A stretch of 64,000 bases of DNA from Haloechinothrix aidingensis (GCF_013450155.1 NZ_JACCKD010000004.1:310001-374000), one strand, 5' to 3'; positions 9,132-18,307 are shown, numbered from the stretch's first letter. Numbers and translations are program-made. The notes: generated by a model not told the origin, from the letters alone.

Positions 9132-9247
9132 GCCGGCTCATCTCCCTCCACTGCGGGGAATACGCGTCAGTGTCGTGACCGGTGCACGGCGGGACAAGGT
9201 AGCCGGGACACAACGCGCCACAGGGACACCTGGCGCCCGGGCACACA

Positions 9248-11164
9248 TCACACGCGGCTGCCGAGCCTGCGCAGGTGCAGTGCCAGCTGGAGCTCGAGGG
9301 AGCGCTCCGGCCGCATCCAGTCCTCGCCGAGGAGCTGGCCGATCCGTTCCAGGCGCTGGTTGACCGTGTTGACGTGCACGTGCACGTGCTCTGCAGCCTT
9401 CGTCGGGCTCCCTGCGCACCGGAAGTAGGCGTCCAGCGTGCGCAGCAGGGCGGTGTTGCGGCGGGAGTCGTAGTCGATGAGGGGGCCGAGCGTGCGCTGC
9501 ACGAACTGGTTCACGTCCCGCTCGGAGCTGAGCAGCAGGCCCACGAAGCCGAGGTCCTCGACACCGGCACCGTCACCGACGCGGTCCAGGGCCAGCAGCG
9601 CGGAGGCGCACCGGCTCGCCTCCCGGTAGGTCTCGGCGAGACTCTCCGGACCCGACGCAGGCCCTCCGGCTCCGATGGTGACCGGCTCGCCGAGTGCCGC
9701 CCCGAAGTCCCTGGCCAGTTCGCGGGCGAGCGCGCCCGCCTCCTCGCCGGGAAGGAGCAGGACGCACGCTCCGTCCCGCTGCGCGGCCAGGCCCCCGCGG
9801 GTGGAGGCCTGGCTCGCGGCGTGGAACGCCAACCGCTGGCGCAGCTGATCCTGGCAACGGGCAACCAGGATCACGTGCTGCCGGTCGAGGTCCATATCGA
9901 GCCTGCGGGCACGTTCCCGCACCGTCTCGGGCTCCTCGGCAGCCTTGCTCACCAGGTCCTCGAGCAGCTCGCCGCGTACCCGGATCTCCGCCTCCATGAC
10001 GCTGCGCCGGAACAGCAACAGCAGCGCGGTGACCACCGCGGCACGCTCCAGGATCCGCTGGTCGGTCTCGGAGAGCTCGTGGTCGGCACGCAGCAGCAGC
10101 CCACACAGGTGCTCGGATCCCGCGCCGACGGCGGTGACCCACAGGTCGCCCCGCCGGACCGTGCGGCCGAGGCTGCGGGCCGAGGCCATGGCCGCGGAGA
10201 GCTGCTCCGCGTCGACCTGCTCGATGGTGCCGACCGCAGCGAGCCTGCGCCCGTCGGAGTCCAACACCATCAGCTCACCACCGACGATGCCCGCGACCGA
10301 CTCGGCGAGGTCGGTCACGTCGCCGCCGCGCAGCACCAGCTCGGCCATCCGGTCGTGCGCCTCGGCCGCACGCTCGACCGAGGTGCTGTGCTCCCGGATG
10401 ACAGCGTTCGCGGCGCTGAGCTCCTCGAGCGCGGAACGGGTCTCGGCGAGCAACCGGGCATTGTCGATGGCCACCGCAGCGTGCGCCGCGAGGGAGCCGA
10501 GCAACGCGACCTCCTCGCGCTCGAAGGGCCGCGCGCTGCGGTTGGCCGCGAACAGCACGCCGAGCACGCGCGGACCCAGTCGCAACGGCACGCCGAGGAT
10601 GGCGACGATGCCTTCCTCGGCGACCGCGTCATCGATCTCGCCCTCGTGCCGGAACCTGTCGTCGGCCATGTAGTTCGCCGTGGCGTACGGGATCGCCGTC
10701 TGCGCGACGAGCCCACCGAGCCCGGCACCCATGTCCAGCCGCAGCTGCTGGAAACGCGCGGAGACCGAACCATCGGTGACCCGCATGTAGGTGTCGGCGC
10801 GCTCCTCGTCGTTGAGCGTCATGTAGGTGACGTCGGTGTCGAGCAGCTTGCGCGCGCGCCGCACGATCGCTTCCAGCACGGCGTCGAGATCGCGCAGGGT
10901 GGCGAGGTCGGCTACGGTGTCGAACAGCGCGGACAGCTCGGCCTCGCTGCGCCGCCGCCGCTCCAGCAGCCCCCGTACCTGGAGCGCGAGGTCCTTCGCG
11001 CGTTCGAGCTCGTCGAGGACCTCCTCGGAGGCACCCTGCAGGCGCGCGTCCAGCACGGGCCGCTCGAACTCCACCGCCTGCGCCTCCCTGGCCAGCAAAC
11101 GCAGGAAGGCACCCACGCCGGCAGCCTCGCCCGGCGGGTTCGGGGCTTCGCCTCCGTGTGCCAC
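9248..11164 (-). CDS. GAF-domain PucR/CdaR-family transcriptional regulator
   Basis: A 638-residue regulator. An N-terminal helical segment of about 70 residues is followed by a GAF sensor domain (about 80-240), a linker, and a PucR-type C-terminal helix-turn-helix in the last 60 or so residues (LLRTLDAYFRCAGSPTKAAE, then VHVNTVNQRLERIGQLLG). The GTG start has GAGGAG four bases upstream. It begins 30 bp after the 3-hydroxybutyrate dehydrogenase stop, so it is probably the last gene of the same operon and a local regulator of the transporter and dehydrogenase. A small ligand bound by the GAF domain is inferred. Confidence 0.88.
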   Translation of the reverse strand: MAHGGEAPNPPGEAAGVGAFLRLLAREAQAVEFERPVLDARLQGASEEVLDELERAKDLALQVRGLLERRRRSEAELSALFDTVADLATLRDLDAVLEAIVRRARKLLDTDVTYMTLNDEERADTYMRVTDGSVSARFQQLRLDMGAGLGGLVAQTAIPYATANYMADDRFRHEGEIDDAVAEEGIVAILGVPLRLGPRVLGVLFAANRSARPFEREEVALLGSLAAHAAVAIDNARLLAETRSALEELSAANAVIREHSTSVERAAEAHDRMAELVLRGGDVTDLAESVAGIVGGELMVLDSDGRRLAAVGTIEQVDAEQLSAAMASARSLGRTVRRGDLWVTAVGAGSEHLCGLLLRADHELSETDQRILERAAVVTALLLLFRRSVMEAEIRVRGELLEDLVSKAAEEPETVRERARRLDMDLDRQHVILVARCQDQLRQRLAFHAASQASTRGGLAAQRDGACVLLLPGEEAGALARELARDFGAALGEPVTIGAGGPASGPESLAETYREASRCASALLALDRVGDGAGVEDLGFVGLLLSSERDVNQFVQRTLGPLIDYDSRRNTALLRTLDAYFRCAGSPTKAAEHVHVHVNTVNQRLERIGQLLGEDWMRPERSLELQLALHLRRLGSRV

Positions 11165-11194
11165 GGCTCTCCTCGTCGTCGGCGCCAGCGGGTC

Positions 11195-11977
11195 CTAGTG
11201 TGCCGTCCAACCACCGTCGATGAGAATCGACGAGCCGGTGATGAACGAGGCCTGGTCCGAGCAGAGGTAGGCGACGAGCTCGGCGACCTCGCCGGGCTCG
11301 ACGAGCCGCTTGATCGCCGAGGGCGCCAGCATGACCTGCTCGACCACCTCGTCCTCGCCGATACCGTGCGCATCGGCCTGCGCCGTGATCTGCTCCTCCA
11401 CGAGCGGGGTACGGACGTAGGCCGGGTTCACGCAGTTGCTTGTCACCCCGTGGCCCGCCCCTTCGAGCGCGATGACCTTCGACAGCCCTTCCAGGCCGTG
11501 CTTCGCCGTCACGTACGCCGACTTGTACGGCGAGGCGCGCAACCCGTGCACCGAGGAGATGTTGATGACCCTGCCCCAGCCGCCCGCGTACATGTGCGGG
11601 AGGCACCGATGGGCCAGCCGGAACGGCGCCTCCAGCATGACCCGCAGGATGCGCCCGAAACTGTCCGGAGGGAACTCTTCCAGCGGTGCCACGTGCTGCA
11701 TTCCCGCGTTGTTGACCAGCACGTCCGGGGCGGCGGTGAGGCCGTCTACCGCGTCCGGATCGGACAGGTCCAGCACGCACGCCTGCCCGCCGACCTCGTC
11801 GGCAACCGCCCGCGCCGACGGTTCGTCCCGATCCAGCACGGTGACGGCGGCACCCGCGCCCGCGAGTCGGGCGGCGCACGCCCGCCCGATCCCGCTGCCC
11901 GCGCCGGTGACCAGTGCCGTACGCCCGGTGAGGTCGACATCGGCCAGCGGTGGTGTACTCACGAGTGATGCGCTCAC
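11195..11977 (-). CDS. bdhA: D-3-hydroxybutyrate dehydrogenase (SDR)
   Basis: A 260-residue short-chain dehydrogenase that interconverts 3-hydroxybutyrate and acetoacetate with NAD. The Rossmann motif TGAGSGIG is near residue 25, NNAG near 98, and the catalytic Ser-Tyr-Lys lie in INISSVHG and SAYVTAK. The blocks NNAGMQHVAPLEEFP, SVHGLRASPYKSAYVTAKHG and NPAYVRTPLVEEQI match the 3-hydroxybutyrate dehydrogenase subfamily rather than generic SDRs. The GTG start overlaps the livM stop by 4 bp (GTGA), with AGGAGG upstream, so it is translationally coupled to the ABC permease. This links the transporter to hydroxybutyrate or related hydroxyacid catabolism. Confidence 0.9.
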   Translation of the reverse strand: MSASLVSTPPLADVDLTGRTALVTGAGSGIGRACAARLAGAGAAVTVLDRDEPSARAVADEVGGQACVLDLSDPDAVDGLTAAPDVLVNNAGMQHVAPLEEFPPDSFGRILRVMLEAPFRLAHRCLPHMYAGGWGRVINISSVHGLRASPYKSAYVTAKHGLEGLSKVIALEGAGHGVTSNCVNPAYVRTPLVEEQITAQADAHGIGEDEVVEQVMLAPSAIKRLVEPGEVAELVAYLCSDQASFITGSSILIDGGWTAH

Positions 11978-13050
11978 GGTGCGCTGCCCTCCTGTTCTGC
12001 GTCGTCCCTGCCGGGCCGCGAACGCCGCTCGGCAGGCACGCGGGACCGCTGGACGCGCTCGCGCAGCAGGTGCTGGGCGCTACCCCAGATCCCCCTGCGG
12101 AACAGCAGCACAACGACCACGAAGATGCTGCCGGTGACGAGGCCGATCTCGCCGAACCCGGCACCGGAGAGGAAGTACTCCAGCTGCACCACCAGGTACG
12201 AGCCGACCACGCTGCCCCAGAGCGTGCCCATACCGCCGAGAACGACGATCATGACTGCCTTGCCCGAGGTGGTCCAGTACACCTCCTGGAGCGACGCGAA
12301 ACCGTGGCTGATCGCGAACAGGCCGCCCGCCAGCCCCGCCAGGGTCGCCGAGATGACGAAGACCCCGAGCTTGTACCGGTGCACCGGATACCCGAGGGCC
12401 TGCACGCGGGACGGGTTGTCCCGGATGGCCACCATCACCCTGCCGAACGGCGAGTGCACCACCCGCCAGGCGAGGGCGATCCCGGCCAGGATGAACGGCA
12501 GCCCGGCGTAGTAGAACAGGAACGGGTCGGACAGGTCGATGCCGAACAGCTCGGGGGGCGGGCCGACGAGCCCGTTCTCCCCGCCGGTTACCGTCCGCCA
12601 CTGGTTGGCGACGAAAAAGATCATCTGGGCGAAGGCCAGCGTGACCATCGCGAAGTAGATGCCGGTGCACTTCACCGCGAGATAGCCGACCGGTACGGCG
12701 AGCAGTGCCGCGGCGAGCACGGCCGCCAGCACCGCGAGCGGTAACGGCGCGCCGAACCGCTCCCCCATCACCGTGGCCGTGTACGCGGCGGTACCCCAGA
12801 AGGCCGCGTGGCCGAAGGAGAGCAGCCCGGTGTAGCCGAGCAGCAGGTCCACCGCGATGGCCAGCAAGGCGAAGCAGGCGATGTCGAAGGCGATCGGGGG
12901 GTACATCAGCCACGGCAGTGCGACGGCGAAGAGCAGCCCGCCAGCCAGCAGCACCCACCGGACCCCCGGGCGCGCCCGCATCGCCCGTTCGGTCACACCC
13001 GCACCGTCCATTCGCTCCCGGAGGGCAGTACTCGCCGCGCGCACGCTCAT
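11974..13050 (-). CDS. livM: Branched-chain-type ABC transporter permease LivM
   Basis: A 358-residue inner-membrane permease of the LivM family (HAAT importers) with about ten hydrophobic segments and the family blocks LLGYTGLLSFGHAAFWG and VMVAIRDNPSRVQALGYPVHR. The ATG at 13050 overlaps the livH stop by 4 bp. A much longer reading frame continues upstream but is only an open shadow of livH. The hydrophilic C-terminal tail is rich in Arg and Asp/Glu. Its partner is LivH. The substrate is uncertain and, from the neighbouring bdhA, may be a short hydroxyacid rather than an amino acid. Confidence 0.92.
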   Translation of the reverse strand: MSVRAASTALRERMDGAGVTERAMRARPGVRWVLLAGGLLFAVALPWLMYPPIAFDIACFALLAIAVDLLLGYTGLLSFGHAAFWGTAAYTATVMGERFGAPLPLAVLAAVLAAALLAVPVGYLAVKCTGIYFAMVTLAFAQMIFFVANQWRTVTGGENGLVGPPPELFGIDLSDPFLFYYAGLPFILAGIALAWRVVHSPFGRVMVAIRDNPSRVQALGYPVHRYKLGVFVISATLAGLAGGLFAISHGFASLQEVYWTTSGKAVMIVVLGGMGTLWGSVVGSYLVVQLEYFLSGAGFGEIGLVTGSIFVVVVLLFRRGIWGSAQHLLRERVQRSRVPAERRSRPGRDDAEQEGSAP

Positions 13051-13919
13051 GTCAGCACCCCCTCGCGGCCGAACAGCCCCGTCGGCCGCCACAGCAGCAC
13101 GACGGCCATCAGGATGAACACCAGCGTCTGGGACAGCGCCGGGACGTAGAGGTTGCCGACGGCCTGGGCCATACCGATCCCGAAACCGGCTACCACCGAG
13201 CCGAAGATGGAGCCGAGGCCGCCGATGACCACCACGGCGAACACCGTGATGATCAGGTCCGAGCCCATCATCGGGTGCACCGCGCGCATCGGTGCGGCGA
13301 GCACCCCGGCCAGCGCTGCCAGCCCGATCCCGAAGCCGAACACCGGCGTGACCCACCGGCCGACGTCGACCCCGAGGCTGCGGGTCAGCTCCGGGCGCTC
13401 CGTGGCGGCACGGACGATCATTCCCACCCGGGTCCGGGTCAGCAACAACCACACCAGCAGGCAGAGCACGATCGCGAACCCGAGCACGAACACCTGGTAG
13501 CTCGGGTACTGGAAGAGCCCGAGGTTCACCGACCCGTCGAGCAGGGCGGGCCGGGAGTACGGCTGGGACTGGTTACCGTACCTGACCTTGATCAGGTCCT
13601 GCAGGATCAGCGTGATCCCGAAGGTGAGCAGGAAATTGTACAGCGGGTCGAGCTGGGTCAACCGGTGCACGAAGGCGCGCTCCAGCGCCATACCCACCAC
13701 GGCCAGCGCGGCTGGCACGACAAGCAAGGCCAGCCAGAAGTTGACGCCGGCCTCGGTGAGCAGCAGGTACGCACCGAACGCGCCGAGCATGTAGAAGGCG
13801 CCGTGGGCGAAGTTGACCACCCGCAGCATTCCGAAGATCACGGCGAGGCCGAGGGCGAGCAGCGCGAGGAACCCGCCCCCGACCAGGCCGTTGAACAGCT
13901 GCTGTATGACGTTGACCAT
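13047..13919 (-). CDS. livH: Branched-chain-type ABC transporter permease LivH
   Basis: A 290-residue permease with about eight membrane segments and the LivH-family blocks ALGLAVIFGMLRVVNFAHGA, NFLLTFGITLILQDL and RAATERPELTRSLGVDVGR. It begins 9 bp after the substrate-binding protein stop, with only a weak ribosome site, and ends in a 4-bp overlap with livM. It should form the heterodimeric channel with LivM. Confidence 0.93.
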   Translation of the reverse strand: MVNVIQQLFNGLVGGGFLALLALGLAVIFGMLRVVNFAHGAFYMLGAFGAYLLLTEAGVNFWLALLVVPAALAVVGMALERAFVHRLTQLDPLYNFLLTFGITLILQDLIKVRYGNQSQPYSRPALLDGSVNLGLFQYPSYQVFVLGFAIVLCLLVWLLLTRTRVGMIVRAATERPELTRSLGVDVGRWVTPVFGFGIGLAALAGVLAAPMRAVHPMMGSDLIITVFAVVVIGGLGSIFGSVVAGFGIGMAQAVGNLYVPALSQTLVFILMAVVLLWRPTGLFGREGVLT

Positions 13920-13928
13920 CGCCGCGGA

Positions 13929-15179
13929 TCAGCCCATCTCGCACTCGGTGTCCTCGACCGGTGCGAACGCCTCGTCGGCCGGGATGGTCGAGACGATCTC
14001 CTCGTAGTCCCACTCCTCGGAGACCTCATCGGGTTCCTTGACCCTGGCCAGGTAGGCGTCGTGGACCACCCGGTGGTCCTCGGCACGGATCTTGCCGTTG
14101 CGCGCGAAGACGTCGTCGAACTCGTAACCCTCGAGCTCGGCGACGACCGCGTCGGAGTCGTCGGTACCCGCCCGCTCGACGGCTTCCAGGTACTGCAGCG
14201 CCGCCGAGTAGTTGCCCGCGTGCGCGAAGGACGGCCGGGTGCCGGTCCGCTCCTGGAACTCGTCGGCCCACCGGCGGTTGGTCTCGTCGTAGTCCCAGTA
14301 CCACGCGTCGGTGAAGGTGACCCCGGAGAAGGCCTCGACGCCCAGCGAGTGGATGTCGGTGATGAACATCAGCCCGACGGCGAGGTCGACTCCCTTGTCC
14401 GCGAGGTTGAACTCGTTGTACTGCTTGACCAGGTTCACCAGGTCGCCGCCTGCCTGCATGGTCCCGATCACGTCCGGGGCCGGGTCCAGGTCGGGCGCCT
14501 TGACCAGGAAGGTCGAGAAGTTGTCGTTGGGGAAGGGCGTCGGGTCACTCTCGACCACCTGACCGCCCGCTTCCTCGATCGCCGTGCTGAAGCTGCTCTC
14601 CATGTCCTGGCCGAAGGCGTAGTCGGGGTAGACGATGTACCAGTTCTCCGCCCCCTTCTCGGTGACCGTCGTGCCGGTGCCGTGCGCCAGCATGTAGGTG
14701 TCGTAGGCGTAGTCGAACGTGTACTTGTTGCACGACTCCCCGGTCAGCTCCGTGGTCGCGGCCGTGACGTTCATGTGGATCTTCTGCTTCTGGTTGGCCA
14801 CGTTGGCCACGGCCAGCGCTGCCGAGGAGGTCGGGACGTCGAGGATCACATCGGCCTGCCGCTGGTCGTAGAGCTCGGCAGCCTTCGAGTTGGCGACATC
14901 CGGCTTGTTCTGGTGGTCGGCGTCGACCACCTCGATCTCGCCGATCGCCGAGTCGGGGTTGTCCTCCTGGAAGTCCTCGACCGCCATCCGGACGGCCTCC
15001 ACGGAGTTCTCGCCGGAGAGCTCGGCGTACACATCGGACTGGTCGTTGATCAGGCCGAGCACCACCTTCCCGTTCGAGATCTCACCACCGTCATCGCTGG
15101 GGCCACCCTGGCCGCACGCGGAGAGCAGCAGGGTTCCCGTGGCGAGCACCGCCGCGGATCGTCTCGTGACTTCTCGCAT
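13929..15179 (-). CDS. livK: ABC transporter substrate-binding lipoprotein (LivK-like)
   Basis: A 416-residue extracellular binding protein. The ATG at 15179 has AGGAGGAATCC directly upstream. A lipoprotein signal ends in LLLSACG, so it should be anchored to the outer face of the membrane. The body is a type-I periplasmic-binding fold (VVLGLINDQSDVYAELSGENS near the start, DQRQADVILDVPTSSAALAV, YPDYAFGQDM). It is rich in Asp and Glu. It sits between the ATPase and permease genes of the same operon. It resembles urea/amide/branched-chain-type binding proteins of actinobacteria; the ligand cannot be read from sequence alone. Confidence 0.9.
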   Translation of the reverse strand: MREVTRRSAAVLATGTLLLSACGQGGPSDDGGEISNGKVVLGLINDQSDVYAELSGENSVEAVRMAVEDFQEDNPDSAIGEIEVVDADHQNKPDVANSKAAELYDQRQADVILDVPTSSAALAVANVANQKQKIHMNVTAATTELTGESCNKYTFDYAYDTYMLAHGTGTTVTEKGAENWYIVYPDYAFGQDMESSFSTAIEEAGGQVVESDPTPFPNDNFSTFLVKAPDLDPAPDVIGTMQAGGDLVNLVKQYNEFNLADKGVDLAVGLMFITDIHSLGVEAFSGVTFTDAWYWDYDETNRRWADEFQERTGTRPSFAHAGNYSAALQYLEAVERAGTDDSDAVVAELEGYEFDDVFARNGKIRAEDHRVVHDAYLARVKEPDEVSEEWDYEEIVSTIPADEAFAPVEDTECEMG

Positions 15180-15222
15180 GGATTCCTCCTCACCCCGCGT
15201 GCGCGCGGGTGAATCGTCGTCG

Positions 15223-15915
15223 TCAGATTCCGAGGTAGGCGAGCAGTTCCGACTCGCGCCTACGCACCTCGGTGTTGTCCAGCTCCTCGGCGATCCCCCC
15301 TTCGGCGAGCAGGTAGTGCCGGTCGGCGACCGAGGCGGCGAAGTGCACGTTCTGCTCCACGAGCAGGACGGTGTGACCGTGTGCCTTGACGTCCCGGATG
15401 ATGTCGCCGATCCGCTGCACGAGCAGGGGCGCCAGCCCCTCGGTCGGTTCGTCGCAGACCAGCATCCGGGCACCCATCCGCAACACCCGTGCCATGGCCA
15501 GCATCTGCTGCTCGCCCCCGGACAGCCGCGTGCCCGGGAACCTCCTGCGCTCGTGCAGCACGGGGAAGGTGTCGTAGATCCGGCTCAACGGCCACGGGTC
15601 CGGTCCGGTCGGGCGGGCGAGGGTGAGGTGCTCGGTCACCGACAGCGTCGCGTAGATGCCGCGGTCGTCCGGCACCCAGCCCAACCCCGACCGCGCCCTG
15701 TGATGGGTCGGGATCCGGCCCAGATCCCTGCCGAGGAACTCGATGCGCCCCGTCTGCTGCCGGTGCAGCCCCATCAGGCAGCGCAGCAGCGTGGTCTTTC
15801 CCGCGCCGTTGCGCCCCACGAGGGTCACCACCTCGCCCTCTGTGACGTTCAGCGACACCTCGCGCAGCACCTGCGCCTCGCCGTATCCCGCCGAGAGGGA
15901 CTCAATGGTCAGCAT
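15223..15915 (-). CDS. livF: ABC transporter ATP-binding protein LivF
   Basis: A 230-residue ATPase of normal LivF length. Walker A is GRNGAGKTT (about 34-42), the signature LSGGEQQ (about 133), and Walker B MLVCDEPTEGLAP with the catalytic Glu. It starts inside the last 14 bp of livG, so it is coupled to it. It powers the importer together with LivG. Confidence 0.94.
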   Translation of the reverse strand: MLTIESLSAGYGEAQVLREVSLNVTEGEVVTLVGRNGAGKTTLLRCLMGLHRQQTGRIEFLGRDLGRIPTHHRARSGLGWVPDDRGIYATLSVTEHLTLARPTGPDPWPLSRIYDTFPVLHERRRFPGTRLSGGEQQMLAMARVLRMGARMLVCDEPTEGLAPLLVQRIGDIIRDVKAHGHTVLLVEQNVHFAASVADRHYLLAEGGIAEELDNTEVRRRESELLAYLGI

Positions 15916-16669
15916 GCGACTCTCCCAGGTAGGCGGCGACCACTCGCGGGTCGTCGCGGACCGTTGCGTAGCTGCCCTCCACGAGCACCTGCCCTTGCTG
16001 CAGCACGGTGACCCGGTCGGCCAGCCTGGCCACGACGTTCATGTTGTGCTCCACGAGCACCACCGTCCGTCCGGCACGTACTCGGCCGATCAGGTCGACG
16101 GTGCGGTCGACGTCCTCGGCCCCCATGCCCGCCGTCGGCTCGTCGAGCAGCAGCACCGTCGGTTCCAGCGCGAGCGCGAGCGCCAGCTCGAGGGCCCGCT
16201 TCTGCCCGTAGGCCAGGGTGTCGGCGGGGTCGGCCGCGGAGCCCTCCAGGCCCACAGCGGCAAGCAGCTCGGCTGTGCGCTCGGCGTGCCGGGCCAGCAG
16301 TCTGTCCGAGCGCCAGAAGATGCTGCCCTGGCCGGCATGGCCGGCGAGAGCGAGCTCGACGTGCTCGCGTGCGGTCAGCATCGGGAACAGGTTGGTGATC
16401 TGGAACGAGCGGGCCACACCCAGCCGCGCGATCCGCTCCGGCGGAAGCCGGGTAATGTCTCTTTCGGACAGCAGGATGCAACCGGCCGACGGCGGCACGA
16501 ACCCGCTGAGCAGGTTGAACAACGTGGTCTTTCCCGCCCCGTTCGGTCCGACCAGCGCGTGCACGGTGCCCTCGGCGACGTCGAGGTCGACCCTGTCGAC
16601 GGCCCGGAACCCGTGGAAGTCCTTGACCAACCCGCGGGCGCGGATGACCGTCGTATCGCCCGTTTCCAT
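15902..16669 (-). CDS. livG: ABC transporter ATP-binding protein LivG
   Basis: A 255-residue ATPase. Walker A is GPNGAGKTT. Walker B (VLLLDEPTAGMG) carries the LivG-type C-terminal continuation VVLVEHNMNVV. The signature region reads LAYGQKRALELALALA, the LivG variant of LSGGQ. The ATG at 16669 is preceded by AGGAG at 7-nt spacing. It is the first gene of a seven-gene minus-strand run (livG-livF-livK-livH-livM-bdhA-regulator). Confidence 0.94.
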   Translation of the reverse strand: METGDTTVIRARGLVKDFHGFRAVDRVDLDVAEGTVHALVGPNGAGKTTLFNLLSGFVPPSAGCILLSERDITRLPPERIARLGVARSFQITNLFPMLTAREHVELALAGHAGQGSIFWRSDRLLARHAERTAELLAAVGLEGSAADPADTLAYGQKRALELALALALEPTVLLLDEPTAGMGAEDVDRTVDLIGRVRAGRTVVLVEHNMNVVARLADRVTVLQQGQVLVEGSYATVRDDPRVVAAYLGESHADH

Positions 16670-17080
16670 CGCGGTGCTCCTCACCCATGGCCCGTACCCG
16701 TCCGCCTTGCCCGGCCGCCGTCGGCGGCTGTCGGGAAGCGCTAGGCACGCACAGTAGGGCGCGGGTGTGAGCCACACCATGTCAGGCGAACATGAAACTC
16801 CACGGTCGAGACTGTGCCGTGGACACATACCGGCAGACGCGCGGCTCGTGCCCAGCGGTCCGATCCGCGCTGCGCGGCGCCGTGCCGGCGAAGCTGTGTT
16901 CGCTCCGGCCACGACGCCCCGCCGTGACGAGGGTCCGGTAACCAGCTGTGTGCGGCGGGCATGGGCGAGGCGGTGTGCCGGTAGTGGCGACCGCCGTTCG
17001 TGTTGCGCGGGGCCGCACGGCCGGAGCGTCGATCGGCAGGCGGGTGCAACGCAGTGGTACCGCACGCGCGTCCTACCGGT
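16670..17080. other. Intergenic region upstream of livG, no gene seen
   Basis: About 410 bp between the divergent livG operon and a small lipoprotein gene. No convincing coding sequence is present. It must hold the livG operon promoter and contains the palindrome cluster listed separately. The rest is GC-rich sequence without recognisable features. Confidence 0.5.
16764..16823. promoter_or_regulatory. Cluster of three inverted repeats upstream of the liv operon
   Basis: Three adjacent dyads lie about 100-150 bp before livG: GGTGTG-AGC-CACACC at 16764-16778, CATGT-7 nt-ACATG at 16778-16794, and TCCACGG-11 nt-CCGTGGA at 16799-16823. All arms are perfect. They are plausible binding sites for the operon's PucR/GAF regulator or another factor. 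No specific family box is recognised. Confidence 0.45.
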
Positions 17081-17458
17081 ATGCGCACGGTCCTCATCCT
17101 GCTCGCGGCCCTGACAACACTCACAGCCTGCGACGCGACCGAACAGCGGTGGCACAACCGTGACCCGCTGCCTGCCTGCGGCGACATCGAGCTCGGCCAC
17201 GGCGAGCGTCTCCGCGACGCTCCCGGCCCGGAAGTGGCCTGCCTGGAGCGCTCCCTCACCGACGGGACCGGTGCGGAGCTGACCGTCAGCCGCCCGACCG
17301 TAGAGGGCGCCCTCATCCGGTTCCACTACCGCGCCACCGGTGACGGCACACTCGAGGTCTACCGGGACAGCACGGCGGACACGTTCGGCGACCGCGGCTG
17401 GAGCCTCGAACGGTGCCGGAGCGTCACAGCGGTTCCCGAACCGGGGCGGTGCCGGTAG
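17081..17458 (+). CDS. Small predicted lipoprotein, unknown function
   Basis: A 125-residue protein with a short lipoprotein signal ending LTAC (Cys17). The mature part carries further cysteines and a predicted beta-rich body. I recognise no family. The ATG at 17081 was chosen because the signal peptide begins there; no clear Shine-Dalgarno precedes it. It converges on the minus-strand lipoprotein gene at 17519-18022, with a weak GAGAC/GTCTC stem at 17462-17477 between them. Confidence 0.65.
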   Translation: MRTVLILLAALTTLTACDATEQRWHNRDPLPACGDIELGHGERLRDAPGPEVACLERSLTDGTGAELTVSRPTVEGALIRFHYRATGDGTLEVYRDSTADTFGDRGWSLERCRSVTAVPEPGRCR

Positions 17459-17518
17459 AGGGAGACTGCGCCGTCTCGGCTACCCGGTTGAGTTCACGAG
17501 CGGGACGTTCACCGGCTT

Positions 17519-18022
17519 TCACGGTTCCACCACGAGTCCGATGGAGCCAGTGACATCCCCTCGTCTGGCGACGATCTCCCAGCAACCGGGCTGGTCGAGC
17601 CGGAAGAATGTCCCCCACTCGTCGCCAGGGCGTTCCCAGCTACTGCCGGTGTGACGAGTCGGACCGTCGACGGGGTCGCGTCGTGAACCATCCGGGCCAT
17701 GCGCGACGACAGTAAGGTCTCCCGATCCGGTGACTCTCCACGCCAGCTTGAACCGCTTCCCCGACTCGGGCGGGAAGCCGCCAAGCGGCAAAGCCCATAC
17801 CTCGCCGTGACTCGTCTCGCCCCGCAGCGCGCCGTCCGGGTCGACACGTTCCGACTCGTCGCAGCCATCAGGTGTAGCCGATGACTCAGGACCCGATTCT
17901 CCACCCGATTGCGGGTCCGAGCCTTCCTCACTGCAGCTACTCACAACCAGCAACGCCACGACTACCGCACCGACAACGACACCGAGCTTCCCAGCGGTGC
18001 GCTGGAGCGTCTCAATACACAC
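17519..18022 (-). CDS. Predicted lipoprotein, last gene of the mau-like operon
   Basis: A 167-residue exported protein. A hydrophobic stretch ends in VVSSC (Cys30), a lipoprotein cleavage site, followed by a Ser/Gly/Glu-rich linker and a globular domain with two more Cys residues. The GTG start has GGAGG at 7-nt spacing. It lies 24 bp after the 86-residue gene and so belongs to the minus-strand run starting at the MauE-like gene. No family was recognised. It is closer to the host in base composition than the genes upstream. Confidence 0.75.
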   Translation of the reverse strand: MCIETLQRTAGKLGVVVGAVVVALLVVSSCSEEGSDPQSGGESGPESSATPDGCDESERVDPDGALRGETSHGEVWALPLGGFPPESGKRFKLAWRVTGSGDLTVVAHGPDGSRRDPVDGPTRHTGSSWERPGDEWGTFFRLDQPGCWEIVARRGDVTGSIGLVVEP

Positions 18023-18046
18023 CCCGCCACCTCCCTCAGCAGCAGA

Positions 18047-18307
18047 CTACGCCTGCCCGTTCCGGATATCCGCTATATAGAGTTTGCCGTCATCTTCCGC
18101 GACGAACACCTCAAGCGGCTCGACCGAGTACCGGCAGTTCTGCGCTCGCACGAGTCCTGCCTGCGCCTCCACCTCGATCTCGGGAACGCCGGTGTGAATC
18201 GCGAACGCGTTCGGCCTGCAATCGCCGTTAGCCGGTAATCCGGATACCTGAACCGTATATCCTTCCGCAAGCTCCGTTACTGTGACGTAACCCCGATCGG
18301 TCGGCAT
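18047..18307 (-). CDS. Hypothetical 86-residue protein
   Basis: A small soluble, acidic, probably beta-rich protein with two Cys residues and no signal peptide or membrane segment. Gene status is supported by an excellent Shine-Dalgarno (AGGAGG) just before the ATG and by its place in the operon. It may be a cytoplasmic partner of the neighbouring exported proteins. No family recognised. Confidence 0.7.
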   Translation of the reverse strand: MPTDRGYVTVTELAEGYTVQVSGLPANGDCRPNAFAIHTGVPEIEVEAQAGLVRAQNCRYSVEPLEVFVAEDDGKLYIADIRNGQA

